DNA from: Symsagittifera roscoffensis
Taxonomy: Eukaryota; Xenacoelomorpha; Acoela; Convolutidae
Reading direction: 5' to 3'
Length of the DNA: 64,000 nucleotides
NCBI RefSeq assembly: GCF_963678635.1
Contig: NC_087069.1
Location: 5,379,472 to 5,443,471, forward strand
How positions within the stretch are numbered: position 1 is the stretch's first letter; each line of letters opens with the position of its first letter. Position numbers and translations under genes: made by a program. The notes beneath the pieces were generated by a model. It had not been told where the DNA came from. It saw only the letters and a list, made by a program, of their open reading frames with translations, and did no database searches. Shown one piece after another: positions 30,281 through 42,200 of this stretch.

Positions 30281-32420
30281 GTGAGTGTTTTTATTCAGTA
30301 TATCAACTTCTGGCATGCCCAATAATTCATAAAATATTTTCTCCTCGTTATGGCGTTGCAGGGGTAATTTTTGCTGTTTCAGTCCCTGATCACTGGTCAC
30401 TTTCAATCGATCAGAACGAACATATAGAAAACAGTCAGAATTAGCGCTGAAAATTCTCTGTACCAGCGCAGATAGCCATTGAATAGCCATTTTCCCACCG
30501 AAATGCCATTTTCGGATAGCCATTTCACACTGAATTTGCCGTGATTCAGTGCTGCGTTTTGATTAAAATATTAAAAAGCTTTCCATAATCCATATAACCG
30601 ATTAAAATTGATTAGTATTTGATTTAAGGGTATGAAACTTTTTTTTATTATTTCTTAATCGATTATAGTCACTTTATTTTGCTTTCGTGAAGTTTGACCT
30701 TAAAACCCAATATAAGCGATCCTTTATCGAGAACCTGCAGTGTGCGTGGGTCTTTCCAGAACGTTGAATCAACTTGGAAAGTTGAAAAATTTCTGAAAAA
30801 AACTTTTAAAAAAGTGGCAAAGTATAAAAAAGACCGTTAGAAGCTAAACTGAAAATCAGTTTGCCTAATACTAGTTTTCAATTTTTTATCAAAAAAAGGG
30901 CAGTAGGACAAAAAAAGTAACAACAATAAAACAATTAGAAAAAAAAAATTATGGTTTTTTGTTCGTATGCTTTGATGAGCTAAACAAAAGGCTAGAATTA
31001 AGATAGGGCCAATCTTTCAGGTATGTTTCAAAACAATTTTTGGGTCCAAAAAGAAAAAATCCTTAAAAAAATCAGGGTTTCGCAAAAGCGGTAAATGTAA
31101 CTTTTGTATTTTTTGAAACCTAATTTTCACACATTCAGTCTAATGATTACTTTTTAAGTTTTAGGAATAGAAATAGATTTCAAATTAAATCGAAGCACAA
31201 TATTATAAACCTAAAATAAGCGTGTCATAGAAGTGCTCTTTTGCTCTAATCAATCGAAACTTTTATTATCAATTAAGAAAAATTGAAAAGATGGTTTTCG
31301 ACTTTGAGATAGTTTTCTATGTTTAAAAAATGACAGAATTGTCTTTTTTTTTGAAATAGCACTCAAACCATTACATTAAAAATTGCGGCAATTCATTTTA
31401 TGTTAGAAACGCAAAAAACAGAAACAAAGATAGCATGTTGTTTGAAAGTAGCACAGAATATTTTGAAAATTTTAACTGAAACAAAAAATTTTAATAAAAG
31501 TATTTGCCTAATATCAAAATCGTTCACCCAATCTCAGATCAATTGTCTTCAAAACGTGGAAAAATTAAATAAATCGGTACATCTATGATTGAGTGGTCCC
31601 TAGAAAAAGGAACTATGATAAACAGGTCCCGCATGAATTTTGCAAGTTATAATTTTGCAAACTAGTTTGTTTGTAAATTGTTCATTTCAAAAATCTGGCA
31701 AAATATGTTGAGTCAGAAACCTTTCAGATTGAAATTAGCAATTACTTTATTTTTTTTTACAAAAAAAATTGCTTGCTTCAACTTATTTTAGGGTTTAGCA
31801 ACTATAATTGGATTGGCTTATTTGTCATCAAAATTCTATTTTGCCTTTTTTTAGTTTTTCAACCTTAAAATGGTGAAGGGGGAGGTTTACGAAACAAAAA
31901 AATTAATATTTGTTTGAAAATAAACTGCGACATCTTTCTGAATGGCGAAATCATAATAGTTAAACATTTCAGAGCCCTATGTGTCTTATTCGCATGGCAC
32001 CTGGTTGTTTTCAAGGGGCCACTATATCATAGTAGTCCCAACAAATCAATGGAAAAGCAGCATCAGTTACTTCAAATTGTGTCTTCTATTATGTTCAAGT
32101 TGTAATAGGAGGATCTCAACGAAAGCCTAACTTTTTGATATAATCAGTATTTGCAGCGAATGAGATATTTACGACAGCAGTTTTATTTAAAAATCTGAAA
32201 AGAATTTTATAAAATATCATTATACTTTTTTTCTGAAAAAAAATTGAAAATTATTTTTACTGCTATGAAACTGAACTTTACGGCGTAATCTAAAAAAAAA
32301 GACGACTAAGACTCATTATTAACCTACAATGAGACCAACTCGCTCGCTTTAGGCTGTTTAAATTACGAAAGAAAACTATGTGGGTGATATATTCCTGCAC
32401 GTTCCGGCTATTAATTGTTC
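30281..32420. other. Intron sequence, no gene seen
   Basis: AT-rich, low-complexity intron between receptor exons. The minus-strand frame at 30092-30523 is an antisense shadow of the exon and its flank. Confidence 0.5.
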
Positions 32421-32620
32421 NNNNNNNNNNNNNNNNNNNNNNNNNNNNNNNNNNNNNNNNNNNNNNNNNNNNNNNNNNNNNNNNNNNNNNNNNNNNNNNN
32501 NNNNNNNNNNNNNNNNNNNNNNNNNNNNNNNNNNNNNNNNNNNNNNNNNNNNNNNNNNNNNNNNNNNNNNNNNNNNNNNNNNNNNNNNNNNNNNNNNNNN
32601 NNNNNNNNNNNNNNNNNNNN
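32421..32620. other. Assembly gap (200 N)
   Basis: Exactly 200 N, probably a fixed-size placeholder. It hides the 5' part (5' LTR, gag) of the Ty3/gypsy element that resumes at 32621. ORFs predicted across it are meaningless. Confidence 0.95.
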
Positions 32621-32639
32621 CTCGGTAATGGCAATTTCA

Positions 32640-33239
32640 GAATCTTTTTAGATTAAGGACACCAAAACAATATCAGAAGACAATTTGAATGGACATATTG
32701 TAAAATTGAAAACGAATACAACAGAATTATTCGCAATTGCTGACTCAGGTAGCCCATTGTCCTTTCTAAACGAAAAGACGGCACAACGATTACAACAAAA
32801 CAATGCATCGGCAATATTCAAAAATATTCCCCCGGAGGATACAGCTAGAAATTTAGCGTGTTATAATGGCGAATATATCCAACCTAAAGGAAAACTGATA
32901 TTAACGATTGAGTCTGGGGTTTGGAAAATTCACACAGCTCCGTTCATTATAGTGGACAACCAAAAAGCCAATATATTGGGACGGAATCTATTACCACGCA
33001 TTGGCATTAAGCTTATTCAGGACAAACCAACTCAAAACGTACTTAATTTACAACAGAACGACGAATCGAACCATGAGGTTAAACAATGGGTTAAAGATAA
33101 TTTTCAACAACTATGTGTACGTATCGGAAAGTCAAAACATCATGTAATGAAAACCCAATTCAACAAGGACTTTGAACCAATACATCAAAAAGGCAACGCA
33201 TACCCATACAATTACAAGAAAGAGTTGAAGCTGAACTAA
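32640..33239 (+). pseudogene. pol: Ty3/gypsy protease (frame-broken)
   Basis: First ATG 32685 (184 codons). Retropepsin signature FAIADSGSPLSFL near residue 22 and a second conserved stretch ILGRNLLPRIGIKLI near 110. The real frame shifts by one base near 33190-33200, after which the RT N-terminus (RIPIQLQERVEAEL) follows in the next frame. Confidence 0.8.
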
Positions 33240-34132
33240 ACAATTTGATCGACCAAAAACATATTATTAAACTCGATACGTGCTCAGACAAACAATTTAT
33301 CAGTCCAATAGTTATCACGGTCAAAAAGGACCAGACGGTTAAACTAGCACTGGATTCGAAGAAAATTAACAAATATATACACAAAAACAAATATCAGATG
33401 CCAAACATAGATCTCCTGCTGGACAATATCCCACAAGTAGTGAAGTCCGACAAATCGAACCAAACACTATTCACAACACTTGATCTGCGATACGCATATT
33501 CACAAATTCCGTTGGATAAGACAACACGAGAACAATGCAACTTCAGTCTAATTGGGGGAAATGCCACCGGAACATATCAATTCCAAACAGGATTTTACGC
33601 CCTTACGGATATGCCGGCAGAGTTCCAAAAAGCAGTGGATGTGACACTCACAAATTGCAGCAATACATATGCATACCTTGATGATATCCTGAACGTAACA
33701 AAAGGAACACTCGAGTCTCACCGACAAAAACTCCAGACGGCGCTAACAAAACTAAACGAGGAGAATCTTGCACTTTCGTTGGACAAGTGTAAGTTCGCAT
33801 GCAAACAAGTTGAGTGGTTGGGCTATACCATCAATAGTGAGGTAACTAAACCACTCATAAAGAAAACCGAGGCAATTGAAAAATTATCGCCTCCCAAAAC
33901 ATTTAAACAACTCAAAAAATTCATGGGGTCAATTCATCACCTTACAAGATATTTAACAAATTTAGCACAAACAGCAGCAGCCTTGAGACCATTACTAAGA
34001 AACGCTGAAAAGAACAGACCTATTAATTGGTTACCCGAACACAACTCAGCTTTTAAAAACATCATACAACTCGTGGCAAAAATCACACAAAATAAACATT
34101 TCGATCAACATCTAGAAACTCGCATCGTGTGA
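33200..34132 (+). pseudogene. pol: Ty3/gypsy reverse transcriptase
   Basis: ATG 33245 gives 295 codons; the domain enters slightly upstream. Motifs: LALDSKKINKYI, FTTLDLRYAYSQIPLD, catalytic YLDD (AYLDDILNV), then the thumb (WLGYTINSE) and KFMGSIHHLTRY. The frame is lost at the junction to RNase H (CDASNTGLGTAL is in another frame from about 34118). Confidence 0.85.
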
Positions 34133-34369
34133 CGCATCTAATACAGGTTTAGGTACAGCGTTAGAGCAACATTCAACAGAAGGTTGGGTAGCTATAGCAT
34201 ATGCGTCACGTTTCTTAAATTTCCTTGAGGAGAAATATTCAGTAAATGAGTTAGAATTATTAGGAGTTGTTTGAGCGAATGATCAAAGACAAGTCAAAGC
34301 CGTCTCACCCGCTGGATTGATAGATTAATACCATTTCATTTTGATATCAAACATCTCGCAGGGAGTAAA
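34118..34369 (+). pseudogene. pol: RNase H relic
   Basis: CDASNTGLGTAL and YASRFLNFLEEKYSVNELE give the start of RNase H, then a TGA (in VV*AN) and apparent loss of the TDHKP region. The text resumes with the FHFDIKHLAGSKMGLIDYMS end of the domain around 34335-34390. Confidence 0.7.
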
Positions 34370-35380
34370 ATGGGATTAATAGACTATATGTCACGAAATC
34401 CGGTTGGATTACCCTTACCCCCCAGCGAGTACGACGGGGAATTTGTAGTTGCGGCAATTACCACATTAATAAACAACTTGGAAATGATTGACAACGTCAT
34501 CCTAAATCAATTGGCCAATCACAACAAAGCACCATATGACCTGATCAAAAAACGCGCGGAAAATAAAGGGCTATTAGCTGCTAGAACAAACGCTCAATTA
34601 ACAACTAAACATTCCAAACATTCCACCAACGGTCAATTGCTACCCAAAAACAAAATTCAGTCCAATTCAAATTCTGCTCAAAATCAGTCAACATTTTATT
34701 CAGCTCAGAATCAGTCAACACTCTCACAGTCAGAAATTCTTCAACTCAACGAAACTTCGATCAGCACGATAAAACTTCAAACCAAGAGTCAAAAAGATAC
34801 GAGAAATTTCACAGGCGGTTTCATCCCGAAAGAGTTAAAGACAAACGAACCACGCGGTCGTGCAGTTTCGTTCGATTGGACGAATACTTCAGACCGAGAA
34901 GAGAGTCTCTCCGACCCAAGGTGGCACAAACGACCACAAACAAAGGACAGGCAAATGAAGAAAAACAAATCGTCACCGCAACACACGCCAACCACAAAAG
35001 TGATCGACGCAAGAAATTTGATCACAGGGACAAAAACTACAAAATTCCCAAAGATTTTTTTTGGAGACACCAAAACAGTAACAAAAGGAGGCAGCTCACA
35101 AACAACTGTGCCATTGATAACTCAGGCAACAACAGCTACACAAACAACGCTGCAAAGCTTCATACGGCCAGTACTGGTTCAATATACGAGATCGCCTCCA
35201 TGTTCAAGAAGACTGCCTTCTCGTCGACGAAAGGATCGTAATCCCTTATCAACTCCGACAAACAATACTGGAGAGCCTTCATCTCACACACCCGGGATCA
35301 GCAGCCATGTTGGATCTGAGCCAACATGTTTGGTTTCTGCACATCCATCGCGCAATTGTGCAAATGGCACAAAACTGTAA
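34370..35380 (+). pseudogene. pol: RNase H to integrase linker (336 codons)
   Basis: Starts at an ATG inside DYMSRNP, the usual end of RNase H, and continues through a long Ser/Thr/Gln/Lys-rich linker. The last part overlaps the integrase zinc-binding region in another frame. Tandem-like FYSAQNQST/SAQNQST repetition occurs near residue 105. Confidence 0.6.
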
Positions 35381-35798
35381 ACAGTGCACGGAGCAAGGTA
35401 AAAATTTAAAACCCATCCTAGGCAAAAATTTGTCATTCCAAATGGAACCGGTAGTCGAAGCTAATGAGGAAGTACAATTAGACTTTGCGAGGCCCCTACC
35501 AGACGAATTAAAAAGAGATGCTTACATTTTAGTGGCAATAGATAAATGGTCAAAGTTCCCGACAGCCAGAGTTGTTTCAACCACAACAGCAGACATTGCA
35601 ATCAAATTCATGCAACGATACATTTCTAATAACGGGGTATCGCTTAGATTGAGATGTGACCAAGCTCAAACATTTCGAGCGAAAAAATGCCAAATTTTCT
35701 GTAGGTCAAACAATATAAAACTACTTTTTGCGCCTGTAGATGACCATAGAGCTATTGGGGTTGTTGAACGGATGATCCAAACAATTAAACGTAGATAA
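35307..35798 (+). pseudogene. pol: Integrase, catalytic part
   Basis: 163 codons: CKQC of the zinc finger, LDFARPLP (first Asp), RCDQAQTFRAKKC (second Asp in place of the common T-D-N-G) and VDDHRAIGVVERMIQ (catalytic Glu). Interrupted by a TAA, then continues in the same region as the next entry. The first half of the zinc finger lies in the overlapping frame. Confidence 0.8.
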
Positions 35799-35804
35799 GC
35801 AGTA

Positions 35805-36920
35805 ATGAGAATAGATCAAACAAATTTACCATACAAATTAGCTTCGGATGTCGCAGAAATAATCAAAACGCTGAGAATTACACCACACTGTGTCACAAAA
35901 AACTCTCCTTTTGAAGCACATATGGGTAGAAAACCAAACACACCATCCTCAAACATAGCCACAAATAGCTCACCTCATAACTTAAACTGGGAAAACGCAA
36001 AACATGCATTTTTAGATCGAAAGAACCTTGAACAGCCGCCGCTACCAGCAGAAGTCATGCATGACCTCGAAAGATGGTCAGAGGACGAAGTACAAATTAG
36101 CAAGAAAGTGACACCACAAAAAGTCCCGCATAAATCAATACCGAGGACACTCGAAAACAAACACTCATCGCCACAGCCAGAAACAAGTGCATATACAAAA
36201 TCTATAGAGCTAGCAAAAAACAAATTTAATGTAAGATATAAGGGAGTACAAAGAACGGTCGATAAAAATATCAAAAAACGCTTAGAACAAGTGGCACGAA
36301 AAACCATTCGGTTAGCAACCAAAGTAAAAAACCCCAAAACGTTTGAACAAAAATACAAAACAATAGACGGAAAAATTCTCACATACGAACCACACACTGC
36401 TTGGGTACAATCTTTTGGCAAACAACCAAGGCTCCTAAGGAATAGTGGCACCGCCGTTGTCCCCAGCCCGGTAATATACGGACCTTGTAGACCTTCTCGT
36501 TTAAGTGATTACGTTGCATACAAATCCACACGGAGAACAGGGCCAAGCTTACGTTTTTTAGACATCAACGATCCACAAGCTCCACAACACCCTATGTTCA
36601 AGGAGCACACAAGAACGGGGCTCCCAGTGAAAATATCAAATCAGGAGAAATCACAGGGACAGGGCACGAGCAAAACCAGCCCCACGAAGAGGAAAGCACT
36701 GGGAAAACGAACCAGAGGAAAGCCCACAAGAAACTTACAAACCTTAAGAGGAATGAGCCTCCAAACGGAGACCGAGAAGACCAATAATCCAGAGAAAGAA
36801 GACGACCTGTCGTCCATATCGGAGGAGAAAACTTCACCCCACCGAAGCGACAAAACCAAAAAACAACACCGCCTGGAATCGCAACAAGGAAGTCAACAAG
36901 GGCCCGACAGGCGACTTTAG
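35805..36920 (+). pseudogene. pol: Integrase C-terminal part and tail
   Basis: 371 codons from ATG 35805, continuing the integrase: LASDVAEIIKTLRITPH and SPFEAHMGRKPNTP are typical of the C-terminal core in some Ty3/gypsy lineages. The rest is basic and Pro/Thr-rich without a recognised module. Confidence 0.75.
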
Positions 36921-37312
36921 CAACAGCTTTAGGAAACCCTATCCCAATCAACACTATACAGAACACAAGCAAAGCAGGGACTGACGAAGCATTTTGAAAT
37001 CTATTCACCGCACTAAGCCTGAAAAGTTTAATTCAGGAATTGCGATTTTCCGAAAAAACCCCGGAATACAAAGCCTGCATACAATTCATCCAGGCAATTA
37101 GTCGCAAGCATAAAACAAACGTTATTGATGAGGTAATTGATCTAACTACTCTAGCGGAGGCCGATGACGGTAAGATGGACAATGATGTTATATGTTGCAA
37201 AAATTCGAAAAATATAGAAGATCCAGAAAACAAACAACTAAATGAAGAAGAACACGGAGAGATAGATGATATCAATGACAACGGCATGGGAGAACAAAGA
37301 GGAGAGAAATAG
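36921..37312 (+). pseudogene. 3' acidic ORF of the Ty3/gypsy element
   Basis: 90 codons from ATG 37040, extendable upstream in frame to a TGA near 37000; acidic (EVIDLTTLAEADDGK). Probably the C-terminal end of the preceding ORF or a small extra ORF. No domain recognised. Confidence 0.4.
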
Positions 37313-37385
37313 AGATATAAACAACATAGGCTAAACAGTCCTACGGGGACTTAAAAACTCAAATAAAACTTTACCATTTTCCCGA

Positions 37386-37395
37386 GCAGGGGGAA
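37386..37395 (+). promoter_or_regulatory. Polypurine tract
   Basis: GCAGGGGGAA directly upstream of the LTR start TGTCATCC; plus-strand primer site of the Ty3/gypsy element. Confidence 0.7.
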
Positions 37396-37667
37396 TGTCA
37401 TCCGGCATGGATAGACAAAACTCCATACAAAACTTGTTTTGTATTTATATACCATATGTTTTGATATTATATAACATTAATGTGTACTGGTCGATTGACC
37501 TTGATACGAGAACGGCGTCTGACGAGAACTGCGGTTCAGAGAAGAATTAACGCTTACGAAAACAAGTTGTTTTAACTTATCTCTCTCAGCTCGATATTAT
37601 CTGTTTTTCTATCCATACGGATTCAATAACCAACTATTCATAACTCGAGGAGTTGACGGTATGACAA
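37396..37667 (+). repeat. 3' LTR of the Ty3/gypsy element (272 bp)
   Basis: Begins TGTCATCCGG after the polypurine tract and ends GGTATGACA, giving a 5-bp TGTCA/TGACA inverted end. Only one copy is visible; the partner is presumably in or beyond the gap. Confidence 0.75.
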
Positions 37668-37762
37668 TAGTTTTGCGTGGAAAACAAAAACTAAAACACA
37701 CTTGAAGATAAACCCCATCCCCCATTTCTGTGGTCGGAACAATAAACAAGAATTGTGTTTAG

Positions 37763-37963
37763 GTCGTTGCTTCTGATTGTGAACGTGCTTCTGACCCTTC
37801 AACCTATCTATGGAGTGAACGGAACTAGCCGATGGTTCCTGAGAGCTTGTCATTTCATTGCTTGGCCTTATGGCGTTCTGCTGGTCACTTTCAGTGATGG
37901 TATTGCATTCTTTCCTGTCCACTTTGAAGACAGCTATCTGTTCGGAGCCAGTTGCCAAGGCAG
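37763..37963 (+). CDS. Seven-transmembrane receptor, exon with TM3 end and TM4
   Basis: Acceptor ATTGTGTTTAG then G|TCG; the G completes the Trp codon left by the exon at 30102. Encodes SLLLIVNVLLTLQPIYG (rest of TM3) and CHFIAWPYGVLLVTFSDGIA (TM4 with central Trp), then an extracellular loop. The end is uncertain: GT at 37951 or 37964, both leaving phase 1, which fits the exon at 48575. Both donors are weak matches. The antisense frame (37638-37967) is a competing reading, but the phase match favours +. Confidence 0.55.
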
Positions 37964-38729
37964 TCATGTTCTTTTCATTTGAACAAATATAATTAGTATA
38001 ATTAGTGGCAAAAAGTTCCGACTGTCAAAATTAATCGGATCTATACTAAACAATCCCCCCCCCCCCTTTTTCAAGTAGATTAAAGTAGTCGAATTTTCGA
38101 CCAATCAGAATGCAGCAAAATTATAATTCTCAATACAAAGCTCTAGCGCTAATTTACAGTAATTGTTCATAGGGGTGGAGATTCTTAAGTAGATCCAAAT
38201 TAATTAGTAAAAGCAATTGACGTTTTGGAGCACATTCACTAGCTAAATGATCACACCGATTTTCTTTTTTCAAGGTTATCTGAAAAACGAAAAAGCTAAG
38301 CTCTGTAAAAATCAAAAGATTCGTGGTACAAAAATTAATTCTGTCAGTCCGAACTTACTGCAACTCTTAATACAGTGCTGAGTTGTAGTTAATGTCAAAT
38401 TGCTGGCAAGATCTTTTCGGCCAACGAATCTGAGCGAAATTGATTAACCTAAAACTGCTCATTTTGAGGTCGAATTTCGTCTTATTACTGATTTACACGG
38501 GTAAAAATGGTTTCCGAAAAACTAAATAGCCTTAAATGCTATAGTTTTTTACCGAATAAACTGCTCAAGGTCACCCATGTTGCCAACAATTTGACATTAA
38601 CTTTAAATTATCCGGGAAGAATGGATAAAACTTGAAATTTAGAAACCATTTTTCTCAAATTGGGGTGACTCAAAACGAAAAGCCATGGAACTAAAACGAA
38701 AACCAATGGAACTCTAGCTAAAGTGAAAT
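37964..38729. other. Intron sequence left of the BEL insertion
   Basis: AT-rich, with a C run at about 38048. No gene or repeat end identified. Confidence 0.5.
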
Positions 38730-38734
38730 GAGGC

Positions 38735-39220
38735 TGTGCGCGTCAATCTCCAAGATTATAAAAAAAACGGTTTTTAAACACTTTAATTAATGAGTATTTT
38801 CTCGGCAATATACCTCCGGAAATATAACGGAAATTTGAAAATATAACGATAATTTTAACAAACTTTATCATCGGTAACATCGGCCACAATAAACTGCATA
38901 ACTCAAAGCAAGCTGCAAAAATGGCCAGTATTTGTCCTTGAGACAAATTGCTCTTTTTAAAGGTCAGCCATAACCAAGGCTGAACCAAATGAGAGCGAAA
39001 AAAACGGTTAAAATGGGTTTTGGGGGGACCGAACCTGGTTACGGAGCATCCCATCAAGTTCGGTGCACATTCGAGTTCTAGAAAGGAAATGACCTAGTCG
39101 GGATTCGAACCGGCGCCGAACCCGCCGGGACGCACCATGTATACGCTTGGCTACTGTCCCTGTATGTATTTACTTTTATATGCATTTATACTCTCGCACA
39201 TTTACATTTGCGCTGCAACA
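38735..39220 (-). repeat. BEL 3' LTR
   Basis: In element sense it starts TGTTGCAGCGC and ends CGCGCACA. Contains a tRNA-like segment (about 39093-39160) and a TATAAAAG (plus-strand CTTTTATA at 39173-39180). The gag-pol stop codon lies 18 bp inside it. Confidence 0.95.
39093..39160 (-). other. tRNA-like segment in BEL 3' LTR
   Basis: On the minus strand TAGCCAAGCG matches a Pol III A box and, about 33 nt later, GGTTCGAATCC is an exact B box. The intervening and flanking sequence is about tRNA length (roughly 70 nt), but the acceptor stem pairs poorly, so it is a degenerate tRNA or tRNA-derived segment. The same segment is at 47745-47812. Confidence 0.65.
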
Positions 39221-42200
39221 TCCTCCGCCCCTAAAGACGGAAGAACAGGTGCGAGTTTTACGGTCGGTCGTGTCAGCTCGCTCGTAACAGTTTTGATATC
39301 GGCGGATCGGGCGCATCCGTCTTTGCCGTAGTGTAGTTTAGCAATACGGGCGAGTGGGTAATGCCCACGTGGGCTGTCGGGTTCGACTACCCAAACCAAG
39401 TCGCCGGTTTTCAGTGTGACATCCGAATCATTATGCCACTTTGCTCTCTTGTTGAGAGATGGTACATATTCACGCAGCCAGCGTGACCAAACTGCGTTAG
39501 CGTACGATTGTGCTCTGGCGTAACGCTTTTTATAATCAAAGTTATCTTCGAAACTTAACGACGGGAAGCTAGCTGCGCTGTGACCGAGAATGAAGTGATT
39601 CGGGGTGAGTGCCTCTAGGTCGTGCGGATCGGAACTGACCGGAGTGATCGGTCTTGCGTTAAGTAATTGTTCAACTAGGCAGAGCGTTGTTCCTAGAACT
39701 TCCTCAGTTAATCTCCTGTTGCCTAATATGTCGTACAACACTCGCTTAACACTTCTCACTAGCCGCTCCCAGGCGCCACCGTGATGAGGGGCACTGGGCG
39801 GGTTAAACTTCCACTTAATGCCTTTGTGGACGAAAACGGCCGGGGCGACTTTGTTCCAATTTTGGACACAGGATAGGAGCTCCTTTTGAGCACCAACAAA
39901 ATTCGTGCCATTGTCAGAAAGAATGGTTTTGGGGGTACCTCGCCTTGCAATAAATCGCTCTACGCCCATGACGCAGGAACTAGTATCGAGAGATGGAACC
40001 AACTCGATGTGAACTGCTCGAGTCGTGAGGCAGGTAAATAGGAAACCCCATCTCTTTTCGGTACTTCGGCGTATCGGCACTTGAAACGGGCCAAAGTAAT
40101 CAACACCTGTGTTGGAGAAGGGAGGCTGCTTGTAACCCAGTCTTTCAATCGGTAGGTCAGACATAATGGGCACAACTGTTTTTGCTTTGCGCTTACGGCA
40201 TGTTATGCAAGTATTTTCGATGTTCCCAAGTAACCAGCGCAACTTCAGAACAATGTATTTCAACTGAACTACAGCACGCATGTAATCCAACCCCTGATGT
40301 GCATGTTGAAAGTGCATATGCCTAATCAACATATGAGCAACTCGGTGTCGACCATCCAGTATTATTGGATGTTTGCTATCAAAGTCGGTATCAACAAGAC
40401 GGCTGATACGTCCAGTTGAACGCAGGATGCCAGCTGGGCCGATGAACGGAGAATATTTAGCAATCCGACTTTTCTTTGTTATCAGTTTATCGGACTGAAG
40501 TATTTTCACTTCGGCAGGAAATGATTCGGACTGAGCGAGATAAATGAGCTTCTGCTCGGCAATATCTAACTCGGACGGGTCGGTTATTTCAAGCGTTTTT
40601 GTACGGAAGTGTTTATGCGATGGTAGCACACGAAGCATAAACGCTAAAACACGTTTGTACTTTACAATTGAGCTGAATTTATCCCAATTTTTAAACAGAC
40701 GGATCGACGGCGCTTTCTCAGATGAAGCATCAACAACAAACGTAGATGCAGTCTCAAGGCATGTATCAATGTCACAGAGTGGGCCTTTTAATTGGATCTT
40801 TTTGATGACATCAGTGTTCGGCTTGAATGGCCAATCACATGTCCTCAATATACTAGGGCCTCTAACCCAGCTGCTATCCTTGAGGGCTTCCGAAGAAATC
40901 CCTCGTGTGCCGGTATCAGCTGGGTTATCACCACTGAGTACATGATTCCATTGATCAATGGTGGTGGACTCCAAGATTTCACCAGTGCGGTTTCCAACAA
41001 ACACAGGAAGTTTGTTGCACGAGTTGAGCCACTGGAGAACGGTGGTAGAATCAGTCCACATGAATACATTGCTTACTTTGAAAGTAAGCGCTTTCAAAAT
41101 CTCTTCTTTGAGTCGAGTCGCAAGCAGAGCAGCCTGAAGCTCTAACTTGGGAATGGAGAGCATCTTCATAGGCGCTACACGGGCTTTCCCAAATACAAAA
41201 GCTAACTCGGTCTTTTGCGATTTAGCAAGTCGGGCTCGGAGAAACGATACGGCGCAAAAAACGTCCTGCGAACTATCACCGAACGTGTGAAGTTCACAGC
41301 GGTCGAACGGTTCGGTAAAGTAGCTACGAGGTATCGTCAGAGTACCTAATAGTGGAAGTCCTGAGTGCCAATCTAGAAATTGTTGTTTAATTTCCTCTGG
41401 GAGATCATCATCCCACTTTTGACCACTGATTCTCCATATGTCTTTTAGTAAAAGGCGCGCTTTCACAGTATATGGAGCTACCAGTCCTATTGGATCAAAA
41501 ACTGAGGAAACAAAACTCAACACGGTGCGTTGAGTAATTGCTTTATCTAGTGGTCGATCAACACCTCTACTTACTACTAGGGTATCTTTTACATGATCCC
41601 ACCTGAGACCAAGAACATGCGACGATTGGTCTGGACTCTTACAAATATCCTTAACTGACGGGTTGGACTCACGGTTGTCCGGATTAAGAGCGGTTGTAAC
41701 TTCGGGTACATTGCTAACAAACTTTGTCAGGTTAAACCCACCTAATTTGAGCATTGCGACTAAGTCTTTACTTAGGCTAAGAGCGTCAGCGGTATTTTCG
41801 AACGAGTCAAGATAGTCGTCCATGTAAAACTTCTGGACAACGGCTGAAGCGGCTTCGGGGTATTCAGCTTGATTATCAGAAGCAGTTTTTTGTAGCGCGA
41901 AATTCGCACAAGTTGGCGAATCACGAGCGCCAAAAATATGACGGGTGTATTGGTGAACCACCACACTTGAAGTGGGGTCCTCCCGCCACAAAAAACGGAG
42001 AGACGGTTGATCTCGCGCAAGTACTCCAACTTGTAAGAACATACCTTCTATGTCCGCTGAGACGGCGTACTTGTGTTGACGGAACCTCAACAGTACAAAA
42101 ATAAGATTTTGAAGGAGATCCGGGCCAACCAAGAGAGATCTATTTAAGGAAGTGCCATGAAATTTGGATGCTCCATTGAGCACACGGCGCACCTTGCCGG

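Larger units (their letters stand above)
32621..37667 (+). mobile_element. Decayed Ty3/gypsy element, 5' end lost in gap
   Basis: Protease, RT, RNase H and integrase in Ty3/gypsy order, followed by a polypurine tract and a TGTCA...TGACA LTR at 37396-37667. Several frameshifts and stops. No 5' LTR is visible on the left side of the gap. It sits in the same orientation as the receptor gene, in the intron between the exons at 30102 and 37763, ending 95 bp before the latter. Its pol is clearly different from that of the giant element. Confidence 0.85.

Noticed and set aside
30092-30523. 143-codon minus-strand ORF
   Set aside because: It overlaps the receptor exon antisense and has no motif; best explained as a shadow.
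32290-32656. ORFs across the N run
   Set aside because: They consist of unknown residues over an assembly gap.
37638-37967. Minus-strand ORF with a WD40-like start (LATGSEQIAVFKVD)
   Set aside because: The + strand reading has a good acceptor and exact phase match with the receptor exon at 30102; the minus frame lacks further repeats.
39093-39160. Functional tRNA gene
   Set aside because: A and B boxes are good, but the acceptor stem pairs poorly and no anticodon arm is convincing; called tRNA-like only.
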